Shown here one piece after another: positions 17,129-25,914 of a stretch of DNA of 64,000 nucleotides. Made by a program: the position numbers and the translations under genes. The notes beneath the pieces are model-generated. The model was not told the DNA's origin and made no database searches. It worked only from the letters and a program-made list of their open reading frames with translations. How positions within the stretch are numbered: position 1 is the first letter of the stretch; the number at the start of each line of letters is the position of its first letter. The stretch is from NCBI RefSeq assembly GCF_000266905.1, contig NC_018027.1, positions 186,001 to 250,000 of the forward strand. The letters are read 5' to 3'. The stretch comes from Mycolicibacterium chubuense NBB4. GTDB taxonomy: Bacteria > Actinomycetota > Actinomycetes > Mycobacteriales > Mycobacteriaceae.

Positions 17129-18052
17129 GTGTCCGATCCCTCGCGCCGCGACCGGCTCCGTGAACTCCTCGACGCGGTCACCGACGTCGGCAACACCGGT
17201 GTCGGCGCCATGGCGCGCAGCAGCTACGCCTCGGAGTTCCACTTCTCGCGGGAGGTGCGCCGGCTGACGGGCGAATCTCCCGCGGCGTTGCGGCGGCGGG
17301 TCATGCTCGAACGCGCCGCGTGGCGCCTGCAGCGCGGAGAGGCGGTCTCCACGGTCGCCGCCGAGGAGGGCTGGTCGTCGGCCGAGGTGTTCTCGCGGGC
17401 GTTCCGGCGCACGTACGGACTCCCGCCGTCGCAGGCCGGGCACGTGCACTTCCGATTGCCCGCGCCGAACGGCCTGCACTTCCACCCGCCGCAGTCGCTG
17501 TGGCTGGACAGCGACCCGGGCGGCGGTCCGCCGATCGGCGTTCCCGACGTCACGCAGCTGCTGGTCGTCCACGACATCGACGACACCGCTCACCTGATCG
17601 CCCGCGCGGCCGACCTGACGCCCGAGCAGTGGGTGGCCGATGTCCGGCCGGGCCAGACCGTGCTGGACTGGGACGGACCCGAACCCAGCGTCGGCGCGGT
17701 GCTCGCGGCCATCGTGTGGGCCAAGCTGGTGTGGCTGGCGACGATCGCGGGTGAGGACTTCCCGCCGCGGAGCGCCACGCAGCCCGACCTGGTGGGCGCC
17801 GAGGCGCTGGCCGCCCGCCATGACGACGTCGCGCAGCGTTGGCGCGCAATGGTTTCGGAATACTCGGCGGCGGGCCGGCTCGGCGACACCGTGATCGACG
17901 CGCTGTGCGAGCCGCCCGAGTCCTTCCAGCTGTACGGGATCGTCGCCCACGTGCTGACCTACTCCGCGCATCGCCGGGAACTCGCCCGCGCCATGCTCGC
18001 CGACCTCGGCGTGGACACCCGCCGCGGAGACCCGCTGGACTGGATGCGATGA
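17129..18052 (+). CDS. AraC-type HTH regulator fused to a DinB-like domain
   Basis: This 307-residue protein starts with an AraC-type DNA-binding domain (about residues 1-105). The recognition region ESPAALRRRVMLERAAWRLQRG is followed by the second helix-turn-helix, SVAAEEGWSSAEVFSRAFRRTYGLPPS. The rest (about 140-305) looks like a four-helix DinB-type bundle with metal-ligand His candidates in IVAHVLTYSAHRRELA. Usual AraC proteins carry their DNA-binding domain at the C terminus, so this order is atypical. The start is the GTG at 17129; no good ribosome site is seen. It is divergent from the SDR and followed after 7 bp by the reductase gene. It may sense a small molecule or damage and regulate both. 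Confidence 0.78.
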   Translation: MSDPSRRDRLRELLDAVTDVGNTGVGAMARSSYASEFHFSREVRRLTGESPAALRRRVMLERAAWRLQRGEAVSTVAAEEGWSSAEVFSRAFRRTYGLPPSQAGHVHFRLPAPNGLHFHPPQSLWLDSDPGGGPPIGVPDVTQLLVVHDIDDTAHLIARAADLTPEQWVADVRPGQTVLDWDGPEPSVGAVLAAIVWAKLVWLATIAGEDFPPRSATQPDLVGAEALAARHDDVAQRWRAMVSEYSAAGRLGDTVIDALCEPPESFQLYGIVAHVLTYSAHRRELARAMLADLGVDTRRGDPLDWMR

Positions 18053-18059
18053 AACTGAC

Positions 18060-18581
18060 ATGACCTGCGTTTACTACACCGCCTCGAGCCTGGACGGCTA
18101 CATCGTCGACGAGGACGCCAGCCTGGACTGGCTCACCTCACGCGACATCGACGCCGACGGCCCGTTCGGCATCGACCCGTTCCTCGAGACCGTCGGCGCG
18201 CTCGTGATGGGTGCGGCGACCTACGAGTGGATCCTGGAGAACCATCCGGGCGAGTGGATGTACGCCCAACCGTCGTGGGTGATGACGCACCGCCCCGAAA
18301 TCGTCGCCGACGGGCACCCGGTGCAGCCGTTCAGCGGGACGGCCGCCGAGCTGTATCCGTCGCTGGTGTCCGCGGCGGCCGGCAAGGACGTCTGGGTGGT
18401 CGGCGGCGGCGACGTCGCCGCCCAGTTCACCGCGGCCGGCCTGGTCGACGAAATGATCGTGTCGTATGCGCCCTGCACGCTGGGCGCGGGGTCGCGGGTG
18501 CTGCCGATCCGCTCGGAGTGGACGCCGGCCTCCTCGGCCGTCAACGGAGATTTCGTGTGCGCGCGGTGGCGGAGAGCCTGA
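18060..18581 (+). CDS. Dihydrofolate reductase / RibD C-terminal family protein
   Basis: This 173-residue protein has the family features TASSLDGYIVD at the N terminus, LVMGAATYEWIL near residue 42, VWVVGGGDVAAQF near 112 and a C-terminal beta-strand region. This family comprises NADPH-dependent reductases related to DHFR and RibD; most members, including this one, have no proven substrate. It follows the AraC-type gene by 7 bp and is probably co-transcribed. It is unlikely to be the housekeeping DHFR. Confidence 0.8.
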   Translation: MTCVYYTASSLDGYIVDEDASLDWLTSRDIDADGPFGIDPFLETVGALVMGAATYEWILENHPGEWMYAQPSWVMTHRPEIVADGHPVQPFSGTAAELYPSLVSAAAGKDVWVVGGGDVAAQFTAAGLVDEMIVSYAPCTLGAGSRVLPIRSEWTPASSAVNGDFVCARWRRA

Positions 18582-18640
18582 CGACGCGTCGGCCGCCGTC
18601 GTAGTCTGTCAGCGATTTCATCGCGGCAGGAGGAACAGTC

Positions 18641-20476
18641 ATGGGGCACTACCGGAGCAACGTCCGCGATCTCGAGTTCAACCTCTTCGAGACCCTCGCG
18701 CTGGACAAGGCGCTGGCCACCGGCGCCTTCGGTGATCTCGACATCGGCTCGGTGCGCGACATGCTGCACGAGGCGGCCAAGCTGGCCGAGGGGCCGGTGG
18801 CCGAGGCGTTCGCCGAAACCGACCGGCACCCACCGTCTTTCGACCCCGCCGCGCACACGGTGAGCATCCCCGAACCCTTTAAGAAGGCCTTCCGGGCCTG
18901 GCACGACGGCGAGTGGTACCGCGTGGGCATGTCCGCCGACATCGGCGGGGTGCCCGCGCCCTCGATGGTGGAGTGGGCGATCAACGAGCTGGTGCTCGGG
19001 GCGCAGCCGGCCGCCTTCCTGTACTCGGCGGGGCCCAAGATGGCCGACATCCTCAATGCCATCGGCAACGAGCAGCAGCGGCACTGGGCCTCGTTGATGA
19101 TCGAGCGCAACTGGGGCGCGACGATGGTCCTCACCGAGCCCGACGCCGGCTCGGACGTCGGCGCCGGCCGCACCAAGGCGATCCCGCAGCCCGACGGGAC
19201 CTGGCACATCGACGGCGTCAAACGCTTCATCACCAACGGCGACGCGGACGACCTGTTCGAGAACATCGTGCACGTGGCCCTGGCCCGCCCCGAAGGCGCG
19301 GGCCCGGGCACCAAGGGGCTGAGCCTGTTCATCGTCCCGAAGTTCCACTTCGACCCGCAGACGGGCGAGCTCGGCGAGCGCAACGGCGTGTTCGTCACCG
19401 GGCTCGAGCACAAGATGGGGCTCAAGGCGTCCGCGACGTGCGAGCTGACGTTCGGTCAGCACGGTGTCCCGGCGGTCGGCTGGCTGGTCAACGACACCCA
19501 CAACGGCATCGCCCAGATGTTCAGGGTGATCGAGTACGCGCGAATGATGGTGGGCACCAAGGCGATCGCCACGCTGTCCACGGGCTACCTGAACGCGCTC
19601 GAATACGCGAAGACCCGCGTGCAGGGGGCCGACCTGACGCAGATGACGGACAAGTCCGCACCGCGGGTCACCATCCTGCACCACCCCGACGTGCGTCGGG
19701 CGCTGCTGACCCAGAAGGCCTACGCCGAGGGACTGCGCGCGCTGTACCTCTACACCGCGGCGCATCAGGACCCGACGGTCGCCGGCATCGTCTCGGGCGC
19801 GGACGCCTCGATGGCCGGCCGGGTCAACGACCTGCTGCTGCCGCTGGTCAAGGGCGTCGGTTCCGAACGCGCGTACCAGCACCTGACCGAGGCGCTGCAG
19901 ACGTTCGGCGGATCGGGCTTCCTGCAGGACTATCCGGTCGAGCAGTACATCCGCGACGCCAAGATCGACTCGCTCTACGAGGGCACCACCGCGATCCAGG
20001 CGCAGGACTTCTTCTTCCGCAAGATCGCCCGCGACCAGGGCGGCGCGCTGCTGCACGTCGTCACCCAGATCCGGAAGTTCCTCGACGAGGGCTCGACGCA
20101 TCCCGAGCTGGAGGAGGGGCGTGCGCGGCTGGCCGTGGCCGTCTCGGAGGTCCAGGAGATGGTCGCGACGATGACGCAGTTCCTGGTCGACTCGCAGCAG
20201 AATCCGCGCGAGCTGTATCGCCTTGGGCTGCAGTCGGTTCCGTTCCTGCTCGCGGTCGGTGACCTGCTGCTGGGGTGGCTGCTGCTGGCCCAGGCCGACG
20301 TGGCGCTGACGGCCCTCGACGGTGAGGTCAGCGACCGGGATCGCAACTTCTATGCGGGGAAGGTCGTCACGGCCAAGTTCTTCGCCAAGAACATGCTGCC
20401 CCCGCTGACCTCACAGCGTGCGGTGCTGCAGGCGGTCGACCTGACGGCGATGGACCTCGACGAGGCCGCCTTCTAG
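18641..20476 (+). CDS. Acyl-CoA dehydrogenase, FadE5 paralogue
   Basis: This 611-residue protein is a close relative of the fadE5 product encoded at 43978-45813 (same length, both starting [10 protein letters not shown] or HYKSNVRD). It has the extended N-terminal region of this class, the flavin motif [19 protein letters not shown] and the C-terminal [32 protein letters not shown] segments (given here as separate blocks of one region). FadE5 acts on acyl-CoAs of varied chain length. The ATG has AGGAGG 7-8 bases upstream. Two copies within 25 kb suggest division of substrate or conditions. It is followed by a small NTF2-like gene. Confidence 0.87.
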   Translation: MGHYRSNVRDLEFNLFETLALDKALATGAFGDLDIGSVRDMLHEAAKLAEGPVAEAFAETDRHPPSFDPAAHTVSIPEPFKKAFRAWHDGEWYRVGMSADIGGVPAPSMVEWAINELVLGAQPAAFLYSAGPKMADILNAIGNEQQRHWASLMIERNWGATMVLTEPDAGSDVGAGRTKAIPQPDGTWHIDGVKRFITNGDADDLFENIVHVALARPEGAGPGTKGLSLFIVPKFHFDPQTGELGERNGVFVTGLEHKMGLKASATCELTFGQHGVPAVGWLVNDTHNGIAQMFRVIEYARMMVGTKAIATLSTGYLNALEYAKTRVQGADLTQMTDKSAPRVTILHHPDVRRALLTQKAYAEGLRALYLYTAAHQDPTVAGIVSGADASMAGRVNDLLLPLVKGVGSERAYQHLTEALQTFGGSGFLQDYPVEQYIRDAKIDSLYEGTTAIQAQDFFFRKIARDQGGALLHVVTQIRKFLDEGSTHPELEEGRARLAVAVSEVQEMVATMTQFLVDSQQNPRELYRLGLQSVPFLLAVGDLLLGWLLLAQADVALTALDGEVSDRDRNFYAGKVVTAKFFAKNMLPPLTSQRAVLQAVDLTAMDLDEAAF

Positions 20477-20524
20477 ACCCTCTGCGTGCGATGACTTTCG
20501 GTGGCGGGGCGGGTCTGAACCGGC

Positions 20525-20917
20525 ATGACCGACGACACAGAGATCCGCGCAGTCATCGACCGGTGGATCGCTTCGATTCAGGCGTGTGACCTCGACGGCG
20601 TGACCGCCGCCCACACCGAGGACATCGTGCTGTTCGACGTGCCGATCCCGTATGACGGGCTGCGGGGCATCGAGCAGTACCGCGCCAGCTGGCCCGACCT
20701 CTTCGCCTATCTGCGCAGCGGAGCCGTTCTCGAGCTGGTCGAGCTCGACGTGACCGCCGGCGACACCGTCGCCTTCGCGCGCGGCCTCATGCGTCTGGGG
20801 ACGCCGGAGGACATCGCCGCCGACCCGGACAAGCGGCTGCGGACCACGATCGGGTTACGCAAGGTCGGCGGCGAGTGGCTGATCGCCCACGAGCATCACT
20901 CGCTGCCGCAGACCTGA
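20525..20917 (+). CDS. SnoaL/NTF2-like protein (ketosteroid isomerase fold)
   Basis: This 130-residue protein has the cone-shaped NTF2-like pattern: an N-terminal helix (TEIRAVIDRWIASIQACDLDGVTAAHTEDIVLFDV given as one helix-strand unit), an aromatic mid segment and C-terminal strands with RTTIGLRKVGGEWLIAHEHHS. Such proteins can be isomerases, cyclases or ligand-binding subunits; none is assigned here. It lies 48 bp after the FadE5 paralogue and converges on the aldehyde dehydrogenase, with a hairpin between them. Confidence 0.75.
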   Translation: MTDDTEIRAVIDRWIASIQACDLDGVTAAHTEDIVLFDVPIPYDGLRGIEQYRASWPDLFAYLRSGAVLELVELDVTAGDTVAFARGLMRLGTPEDIAADPDKRLRTTIGLRKVGGEWLIAHEHHSLPQT

Positions 20918-20927
20918 GTTATCGGCG

Positions 20928-20989
20928 CGCCGAGCGCACGCTTTCTGACGGGAATTCCGGAGAATTCGTCATAATGCGTGCGCTCGGCG
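20928..20989. terminator. Long hairpin between convergent NTF2-like and aldehyde dehydrogenase genes
   Basis: Perfect 14-bp arms CGCCGAGCGCACGC (20928-20941) and its complement (20976-20989) enclose a 34-base loop. The loop contains two GAATTC sites and can itself fold (GACG...CGTC). It lies between two convergent genes (stops at 20917 and 21002), fitting a bidirectional terminator without a U-tract. Confidence 0.7.
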
Positions 20990-21001
20990 TGATCGGGCCG
21001 A

Positions 21002-22474
21002 TCAGGCGGGGGTGTAGCCGAACGGCAGCAGAATGCTCTTCGGCTCGCAGTAGGCCTCGATGCCCTCGGGGCCGTTCTCGCGCCCGATGCCCGAGTTCTT
21101 GAACCCGCCGAACGGGGCGCCCGGATCGAACGCGTACATGTTGACCGCATACGTGCCGGTGCGGATCTTGCGGGCGATCTGCAGCGCCTTGTCGTTGTCG
21201 GTGGTGTACACCGAGCCGGCCAGGCCGTAGACGGAGTCGTTGGCGATGCGTACCGCGTCGTCCTCGTCCTCGTAGGGAATCACCGCGAGCACGGGCCCGA
21301 AGATCTCCTCCTGGGCGATCGTCATCGAGTTGTCGACGTCGGCGAACACCGTGGGCTGGACGTACCAGCCGCTGTCCAGCCCCTCGGGGCGCTCACCACC
21401 GACCACGACGCGGGCACCCTCCTCGACGCCCTTCTTGATGTAGCCCTCGACGCGCTCGCGCTGCTTCTCGCTGATCAGCGGGCCGATCATGGCGGCCGCA
21501 TCGGTGGGCAGACCGGGAAGCATGCCCGACACCGCCGCGGACAACTTCTCGACGACCTCGTCGTAGCGGGACCGCGGCGCCAGTATGCGGGTCTGTCCGA
21601 CGCAGGCCTGACCGGAGTTCATCAGCCCGGAGAACACCAGCATCGGCAGCGTCGAGTCCAGGTCGGCGTCCTCACAGATGATCGCCGCCGACTTGCCGCC
21701 CAGCTCGAGCGTGCACGGCTTGAGCTTCTCGGCCGCGATCTTCGCGATCTCCTTGCCGACGGCCGACGACCCGGTGAACGTGAACTTGTCCAGCTCGGGG
21801 TTGGCGGTCAGTGCCCGGCCGGTCTCCGGGCCGCCGGGCACGATCGAGAGCACGCCTTCGGGCAGCCCGGCCTCGGCGAACGCCTCGGCCATCGCGAACA
21901 CCGACAGCGGGGTCTCGGCGGCGGGCTTGAGCACGATCGTGCAGCCGGCCAGCAGCGCCGGGCCCAGCTTGTTGGCGGCCAGGAAGAACGGCACGTTCCA
22001 CGCGGTGACGGCGCCGACCACCCCGATCGGCTCCCGAACGACCAGCGTCTGGCCGTAGATGCCGTCGCGGATCTCCTTCCACGCGAACTTGTCCGCGGCC
22101 CCGGCGAAGAACTGGAACGCCGACATCGCGGCGCCGTACTGCATCATGTCGACGATCGTCGGCGGCTGGCCGGTCTCGGCGGCGAGCAGGAACTTCAGCT
22201 CGTCGGCGCGCTCCTCGAGGATCTTGACCGCGCGGCCCAGGATCTCGGCGCGCTCGGCCGGCGACATCTGCGGCCACGGGCCCTCGTCGAAGGCTTTGCG
22301 CGCGGCCGCGCAGGCGGCGTCGACGTCGGCGGCCGAGGCGAGCGGGACCTTGCCCACCAGCTCGCCGGTTGCGGGAGAGTGCACCTCGATCACGTCCGAG
22401 GTGGCCGGCTCGACCCACTTGCCGCCGATGAACAGCTTGTCCCACTGAGTCCGATAGGCAGTGCTCTGTGTCAT
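21002..22474 (-). CDS. Aldehyde dehydrogenase (Rv0223c-like)
   Basis: This 490-residue NAD(P)-dependent aldehyde dehydrogenase has the catalytic Glu in LELGGKSAA and the catalytic Cys in NSGQACVGQTRIL. The cofactor segments TAWNVPFFLAANKLGPALLAG and FTGSSAVGKEI are intact, and length is normal. The ATG has AGGAGCGAA in front. Position next to the methyltransferase matches Rv0223c, a gene I recall as a KstR target. A KstR-type motif is visible 58 bp upstream, inside the end of the methyltransferase gene. It probably oxidises an aldehyde from lipid or sterol breakdown. Confidence 0.88.
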   Translation of the reverse strand: MTQSTAYRTQWDKLFIGGKWVEPATSDVIEVHSPATGELVGKVPLASAADVDAACAAARKAFDEGPWPQMSPAERAEILGRAVKILEERADELKFLLAAETGQPPTIVDMMQYGAAMSAFQFFAGAADKFAWKEIRDGIYGQTLVVREPIGVVGAVTAWNVPFFLAANKLGPALLAGCTIVLKPAAETPLSVFAMAEAFAEAGLPEGVLSIVPGGPETGRALTANPELDKFTFTGSSAVGKEIAKIAAEKLKPCTLELGGKSAAIICEDADLDSTLPMLVFSGLMNSGQACVGQTRILAPRSRYDEVVEKLSAAVSGMLPGLPTDAAAMIGPLISEKQRERVEGYIKKGVEEGARVVVGGERPEGLDSGWYVQPTVFADVDNSMTIAQEEIFGPVLAVIPYEDEDDAVRIANDSVYGLAGSVYTTDNDKALQIARKIRTGTYAVNMYAFDPGAPFGGFKNSGIGRENGPEGIEAYCEPKSILLPFGYTPA

Positions 22475-22510
22475 TTCGCTCCTCGCGTGCGCGGCGTCAT
22501 GAGCGTCACA

Positions 22511-23323
22511 CTACCGACGATCCGGCGGAAGTAGAACCTGTTGCAGTCCCGCCTCTAAGGACGGCTGCAACACCAGCACCAGATTGCTCACCGCGAACTC
22601 CCGCAGACCCGGGACTCTCGTCAATCCCCAGGCCCATCGCGGGTGGTAGCGGGGGAATGCGGCGATCAGGGCGCCCGTGCCCGCGGCCCAGCGCAGGCCT
22701 GCGGCCGCCGACACCGCGAACAACGACGAGCCGTAGTCGTTCTTCGGCCGGTGGCCGTGCTTTCGTGCGTACCGGTCGGCGGCCCGCCGGCCACCGAGAT
22801 AGTGCGACAACCCCATCTCGTGACCGCCGAACGGGCCCAGCCACACCGTGTACGACAGGATCGCCAGCCCGCCGGGCCGGGTGACGCGCAGCATCTCCTC
22901 ACCCAGCCGCCACGGGTCGGCGACGTGCTCGGCGACGTTGGAGGACAGACAGACGTCGACGCTGGCGTCTTCGAACGGCAGCGCCGTTCCCGAGGCGCGG
23001 ACGAACGAGCCGGCGCGCCGGTGCGTGCGCGGTGCGGCCGCGTGCATCTCGCGCGGATCGGGCTCGACGCCGATGTAGCGCACGCCCGCGTCGGTGAACG
23101 CCGACGCGAAGTAACCGGGGCCGCCACCGACGTCGAGCAGCGTCAGCCCGTGCGGTCCCGTGCCCGTCGCCCCGGTCCACAGGTCTGCGACCAGCGCGAC
23201 GGTGTCGGCGGCGAGCGCACCGTAGAAGCGGTCCGGGTCGGTCTGTTCGAACCGAAACGCCGAGAGCAGCCGCACCGACCGCGACAGCGTCGCCCGACGG
23301 GCCAACAGATCGGTAGCGAGCAC
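22511..23323 (-). CDS. mtrP: SAM-dependent methyltransferase, MtrP/Rv0224c family
   Basis: This 270-residue class I methyltransferase has the SAM motif I LLDVGGGPGYFASAF near residue 65, the acidic strand end YIGVEPDPRE, and a motif IV-like segment VDVCLSSNVAEHVADPW. It starts with GTG. The neighbours (GT4 divergent at 37 bp, then the DUF3068 and TmaT-like genes) match the corynebacterial and mycobacterial block. There, as I recall, the orthologue MtrP is needed for efficient transport of trehalose mycolates. The methylated substrate is not established. Its 3' end contains the KstR-type site that may control the downstream aldehyde dehydrogenase. Confidence 0.8.
   Translation of the reverse strand: MLATDLLARRATLSRSVRLLSAFRFEQTDPDRFYGALAADTVALVADLWTGATGTGPHGLTLLDVGGGPGYFASAFTDAGVRYIGVEPDPREMHAAAPRTHRRAGSFVRASGTALPFEDASVDVCLSSNVAEHVADPWRLGEEMLRVTRPGGLAILSYTVWLGPFGGHEMGLSHYLGGRRAADRYARKHGHRPKNDYGSSLFAVSAAAGLRWAAGTGALIAAFPRYHPRWAWGLTRVPGLREFAVSNLVLVLQPSLEAGLQQVLLPPDRR
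22532..22545. promoter_or_regulatory. KstR-type motif upstream of the aldehyde dehydrogenase gene
   Basis: TAGAACCTGTTGCA fits TnnAACnnGTTnnA. It lies 58 bp upstream of the 21002-22474 start, within the 3' end of the methyltransferase gene. The flanks are less symmetric than at 16161-16174, but the orthologous M. tuberculosis gene Rv0223c is, as I recall, a KstR target. Confidence 0.6.
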
Positions 23324-23360
23324 CCGGTCACCCTACGGAGGACGGTTAGGCTGGCACGCG

Positions 23361-24521
23361 ATGTCTGCCTCGCCCGTCCGCTCCGTGCTGCTGTTGTGCT
23401 GGCGCGACACGGGCCATCCGCAGGGCGGCGGCAGCGAGACCTACCTCCAGCGCATCGGGGCCCAGCTGGCCGCGTCCGGCGCTGAGGTCACCCTGCGCAC
23501 CGCCCGCTATGCAGGGGCACTGCGCCGCGAGGTCGTCGACGGCGTCCACGTCCAGCGCGCGGGGGGACGCTACTCGGTGTACGTGCTGGCGCTGCTGGCG
23601 ATGGCGGCCGCCAGGATCGGTGTCGGCCCGCTGCGCAGGGTGCGCCCGGACGTCGTCGTCGACACCCAGAACGGGCTGCCGTTCATGTCCCGGCTGGTCT
23701 ACGGCCGGAAGGTGGTGGTGCTGGTGCATCACTGCCACCGCGAGCAGTGGCCCGTCGCGGGACCGGTGATGAGCCGTGTCGGCTGGCTCGTCGAGTCGCG
23801 GCTGTCGCCGCGGATCCACCGGCGCAACCAGTACGTGACGGTGTCGCTGCCGTCGGCGCGGGATCTCGCGCTGCTCGGGGTCGACGCCGGACGGGTCGCG
23901 GTGGTCCGCAACGGCGTCGACGCCGCACCCCGGGTGACCCCGCCCGCCCCGCGGTCGGTGACGCCGCGGATCGTCGTGCTGTCCCGGCTGGTGCCGCACA
24001 AGCAGATCGAGGACGCTCTCGACGCCGTGGCGCGGCTGCGCCCGCGCATCCCCGGGCTGCATCTCGACGTGCTCGGTGACGGGTGGTGGGCCGGCCGGCT
24101 CGTCGAGCACGCCGAACGGCTCGGCATCGCGGAGTCGGTGACGTTCCACGGCCACGTCGACCACTCGGTCAAACATGCTCTGCTGCAACGTAGTTGGGTG
24201 CACGTACTGCCGTCCCGCAAGGAGGGGTGGGGGCTCGCGGTCGTCGAGGCCGCTCAGCACGGCGTGCCGACCATCGGCTATCGGTCCTCGGGCGGCCTGA
24301 CCGACTCCATCGTCGACGGCGTGACCGGTGTGCTCGTCGACGACCGCGACGACCTGGTCGACGGGCTCGAGCGGCTGCTCACCGACGAGGTGCTGCGTGA
24401 GCAACTCGGCACCAAGGCGGCGGTGCGCAGCGGTGAGTTCTCCTGGACGCAGAGCGCCGATGCGATGCGCACGGTGCTGGCCTCGGTGGCCGCCGGGCAA
24501 CTGACCAGCGGGGTCATCTGA
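23361..24521 (+). CDS. GT4-family glycosyltransferase (Rv0225-like)
   Basis: This 386-residue GT-B glycosyltransferase has the N-terminal sugar-acceptor loop GGGSETYLQRIG and the C-terminal nucleotide-sugar motif SRKEGWGLAVVEAAQHG (E-x7-E). The mid-domain segment VVLSRLVPHKQIEDALDA is also typical of GT4. It would transfer a hexose from a nucleotide sugar to an envelope lipid or glycan on the cytosolic face. It is divergent from the MtrP-like gene with only 37 bp between starts. Rv0225 belongs to a block considered important for trehalose mycolate and lipomannan assembly; its own acceptor is unknown. Confidence 0.83.
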   Translation: MSASPVRSVLLLCWRDTGHPQGGGSETYLQRIGAQLAASGAEVTLRTARYAGALRREVVDGVHVQRAGGRYSVYVLALLAMAAARIGVGPLRRVRPDVVVDTQNGLPFMSRLVYGRKVVVLVHHCHREQWPVAGPVMSRVGWLVESRLSPRIHRRNQYVTVSLPSARDLALLGVDAGRVAVVRNGVDAAPRVTPPAPRSVTPRIVVLSRLVPHKQIEDALDAVARLRPRIPGLHLDVLGDGWWAGRLVEHAERLGIAESVTFHGHVDHSVKHALLQRSWVHVLPSRKEGWGLAVVEAAQHGVPTIGYRSSGGLTDSIVDGVTGVLVDDRDDLVDGLERLLTDEVLREQLGTKAAVRSGEFSWTQSADAMRTVLASVAAGQLTSGVI

Positions 24522-24578
24522 CGCTCCAGCCCGGCGGTATTGCACACATTTCCGCGAACGGCCATTAACATAGCGGCC

Positions 24579-24797
24579 ATGCTCGATGAGCTGCGCCAGT
24601 TCCTGGACTATCGGATGACCGTCGCCGAGTGGATCGGTGCCGCGTTGCTGGCGGTGGCGCCGTATCTGCTGATCGGCGTGGTCTATACGGTGCTCGACAC
24701 CGGTCACCTCGCCCATACCGACGGAGTGCAGCGGGTGCTGGCGTTCGTCGGCGGCGTCGCGTTCTGGCCGGTTCTGCTGATCGCGAAGCTCTGCTGA
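24579..24797 (+). CDS. Small two-helix membrane protein (first of a pair flanking an MpaB-like gene)
   Basis: This 72-residue protein (ATG 24579) has two predicted membrane helices, around residues 19-42 (IGAALLAVAPYLLIGVVYTV) and 51-70 (VLAFVGGVAFWPVLLIAK). Its TGA overlaps the next ATG (ATGA), so translation is coupled to the oxygenase-like gene. It resembles the small protein encoded at 25651-25914 in arrangement and sequence (TVAEWIG.ALL.VAPYLLIG against SVADVIETALWLALPYVVAG). It may be a membrane anchor for the soluble protein between them. Confidence 0.75.
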   Translation: MLDELRQFLDYRMTVAEWIGAALLAVAPYLLIGVVYTVLDTGHLAHTDGVQRVLAFVGGVAFWPVLLIAKLC

Positions 24798-25654
24798 TGA
24801 GCCGCACACGCATTCACGTCACCCGCCGCACCGCACGCTGGGACGACGAACCCGTCCGAGTGGCCGACGCGATGGACTTCTGGTCCTTCGCCGCGGGGGC
24901 GGCCAACGTCGTGATGCAACTGTCCCGCCCGGGCGTCGGGCACGGCGTCGTCGAGAGCAAGGTCGACTCGGGCAACCTGATGAAGCACCCGTGGAAGCGG
25001 GCGCGCACCACCTTCTCCTACCTCGCCGTCGCCGCCTTCGGGACGGACGCGGACCGGACGGCGTTCCGCGCAGCGGTCGACGGGGTGCACCGCCACGTCA
25101 AGTCGGGACCGTCGAGTCCCGTGCGCTACCACGCATTCGACCGTGATCTGCAGATGTGGGTGGCCGCCTGCCTGTTCGTCGGACTCGAGGACACCTACCA
25201 GTTGCTGCGCGGGGAGATGACGCCCGAGCAGTCCGAACAGTTCTACCGGTCCGGGTGGCCGCTCGGCACCACGCTGCAGGTCACCGAGGATCAGTGGCCC
25301 GCCACGCGCGCCGACTTCGACCGGTACTGGGACACCGCCTGCGAGCAGGTCGCCGTCGACGATGTGGTACGCGCGTACCTGACGGATCTGATCAACCTGC
25401 GGATGATCAATCCGCTTCTGGCACTGCCCTTCCGGCCGCTGCTGAAGTTCCTCACCGTGGGGTTTCTGGCGCCCGTCTTCCGCGACGCGCTCGGAGTGAC
25501 GTGGGGGCCGGTGCGGCAGCGGCTGTTCGAGCGGCTCTTCCTGACCGTGGCGTTCGTCAACAGGTTCCTGCCGCCCTTCGTCCGTCAGGGTGCCAGCCAT
25601 GTGCTCCTCGCCGACGTCCGCCAACGCGTCCGCCGTCACCGGGAGCTGGTGTGA
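24797..25654 (+). CDS. DUF2236 (MpaB / latex-clearing-protein-like) oxygenase-family protein
   Basis: This 285-residue protein belongs to the DUF2236 family of haem-containing oxygenases and peroxidase-like proteins. Visible features are GVGHGVVESKVDSGNLMKHPWKR (a loop with His), RTTFSYLAVAAFG near residue 72, and the His in GVHRHVKSG. VRYHAFDRDLQMWVAACLF is the central family helix. The ATG overlaps the preceding stop, and its own TGA overlaps the GTG of the next gene. The three genes therefore form one coupled unit. The substrate is unknown. Confidence 0.78.
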   Translation: MSRTRIHVTRRTARWDDEPVRVADAMDFWSFAAGAANVVMQLSRPGVGHGVVESKVDSGNLMKHPWKRARTTFSYLAVAAFGTDADRTAFRAAVDGVHRHVKSGPSSPVRYHAFDRDLQMWVAACLFVGLEDTYQLLRGEMTPEQSEQFYRSGWPLGTTLQVTEDQWPATRADFDRYWDTACEQVAVDDVVRAYLTDLINLRMINPLLALPFRPLLKFLTVGFLAPVFRDALGVTWGPVRQRLFERLFLTVAFVNRFLPPFVRQGASHVLLADVRQRVRRHRELV

Positions 25655-25914
25655 CGACCGGGATCAGGACGGCCACCCGGCGCCTGCTGAGCCGGCGCCT
25701 CAGCGTCGCCGACGTCATCGAGACAGCACTGTGGCTGGCGCTGCCCTACGTGGTCGCCGGCCTGGTCTGGGCGTTCTTCAACGTCGGGAAGGTGCACCAT
25801 CTCGAGACGCTGCTGGAGGCCCAGTTCCCCGCGGGGGGCGGCATGCTGGCCTACCTACTGGTCGCCGTGCTGTGGCCCGTCTACGTCTTCGTCCCGTCGG
25901 TGTGCGCGGCCTGA
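25651..25914 (+). CDS. Small two-helix membrane protein (second of the pair)
   Basis: This 87-residue protein starts at a GTG that overlaps the stop of the DUF2236 gene (GTGTGA). It has two predicted helices, LWLALPYVVAGLVWAFFNVG and MLAYLLVAVLWPVYVFVPS, and resembles the 72-residue protein at 24579-24797. Its 3' end overlaps the convergent membrane-protein gene by 60 bp. Confidence 0.72.
   Translation: MTTGIRTATRRLLSRRLSVADVIETALWLALPYVVAGLVWAFFNVGKVHHLETLLEAQFPAGGGMLAYLLVAVLWPVYVFVPSVCAA

Noticed and set aside
17022..17267. Small plus-strand open frame starting in the inverted repeat before the AraC-type gene
   Set aside because: No ribosome site, no recognisable sequence, and it overlaps the regulator in another frame.
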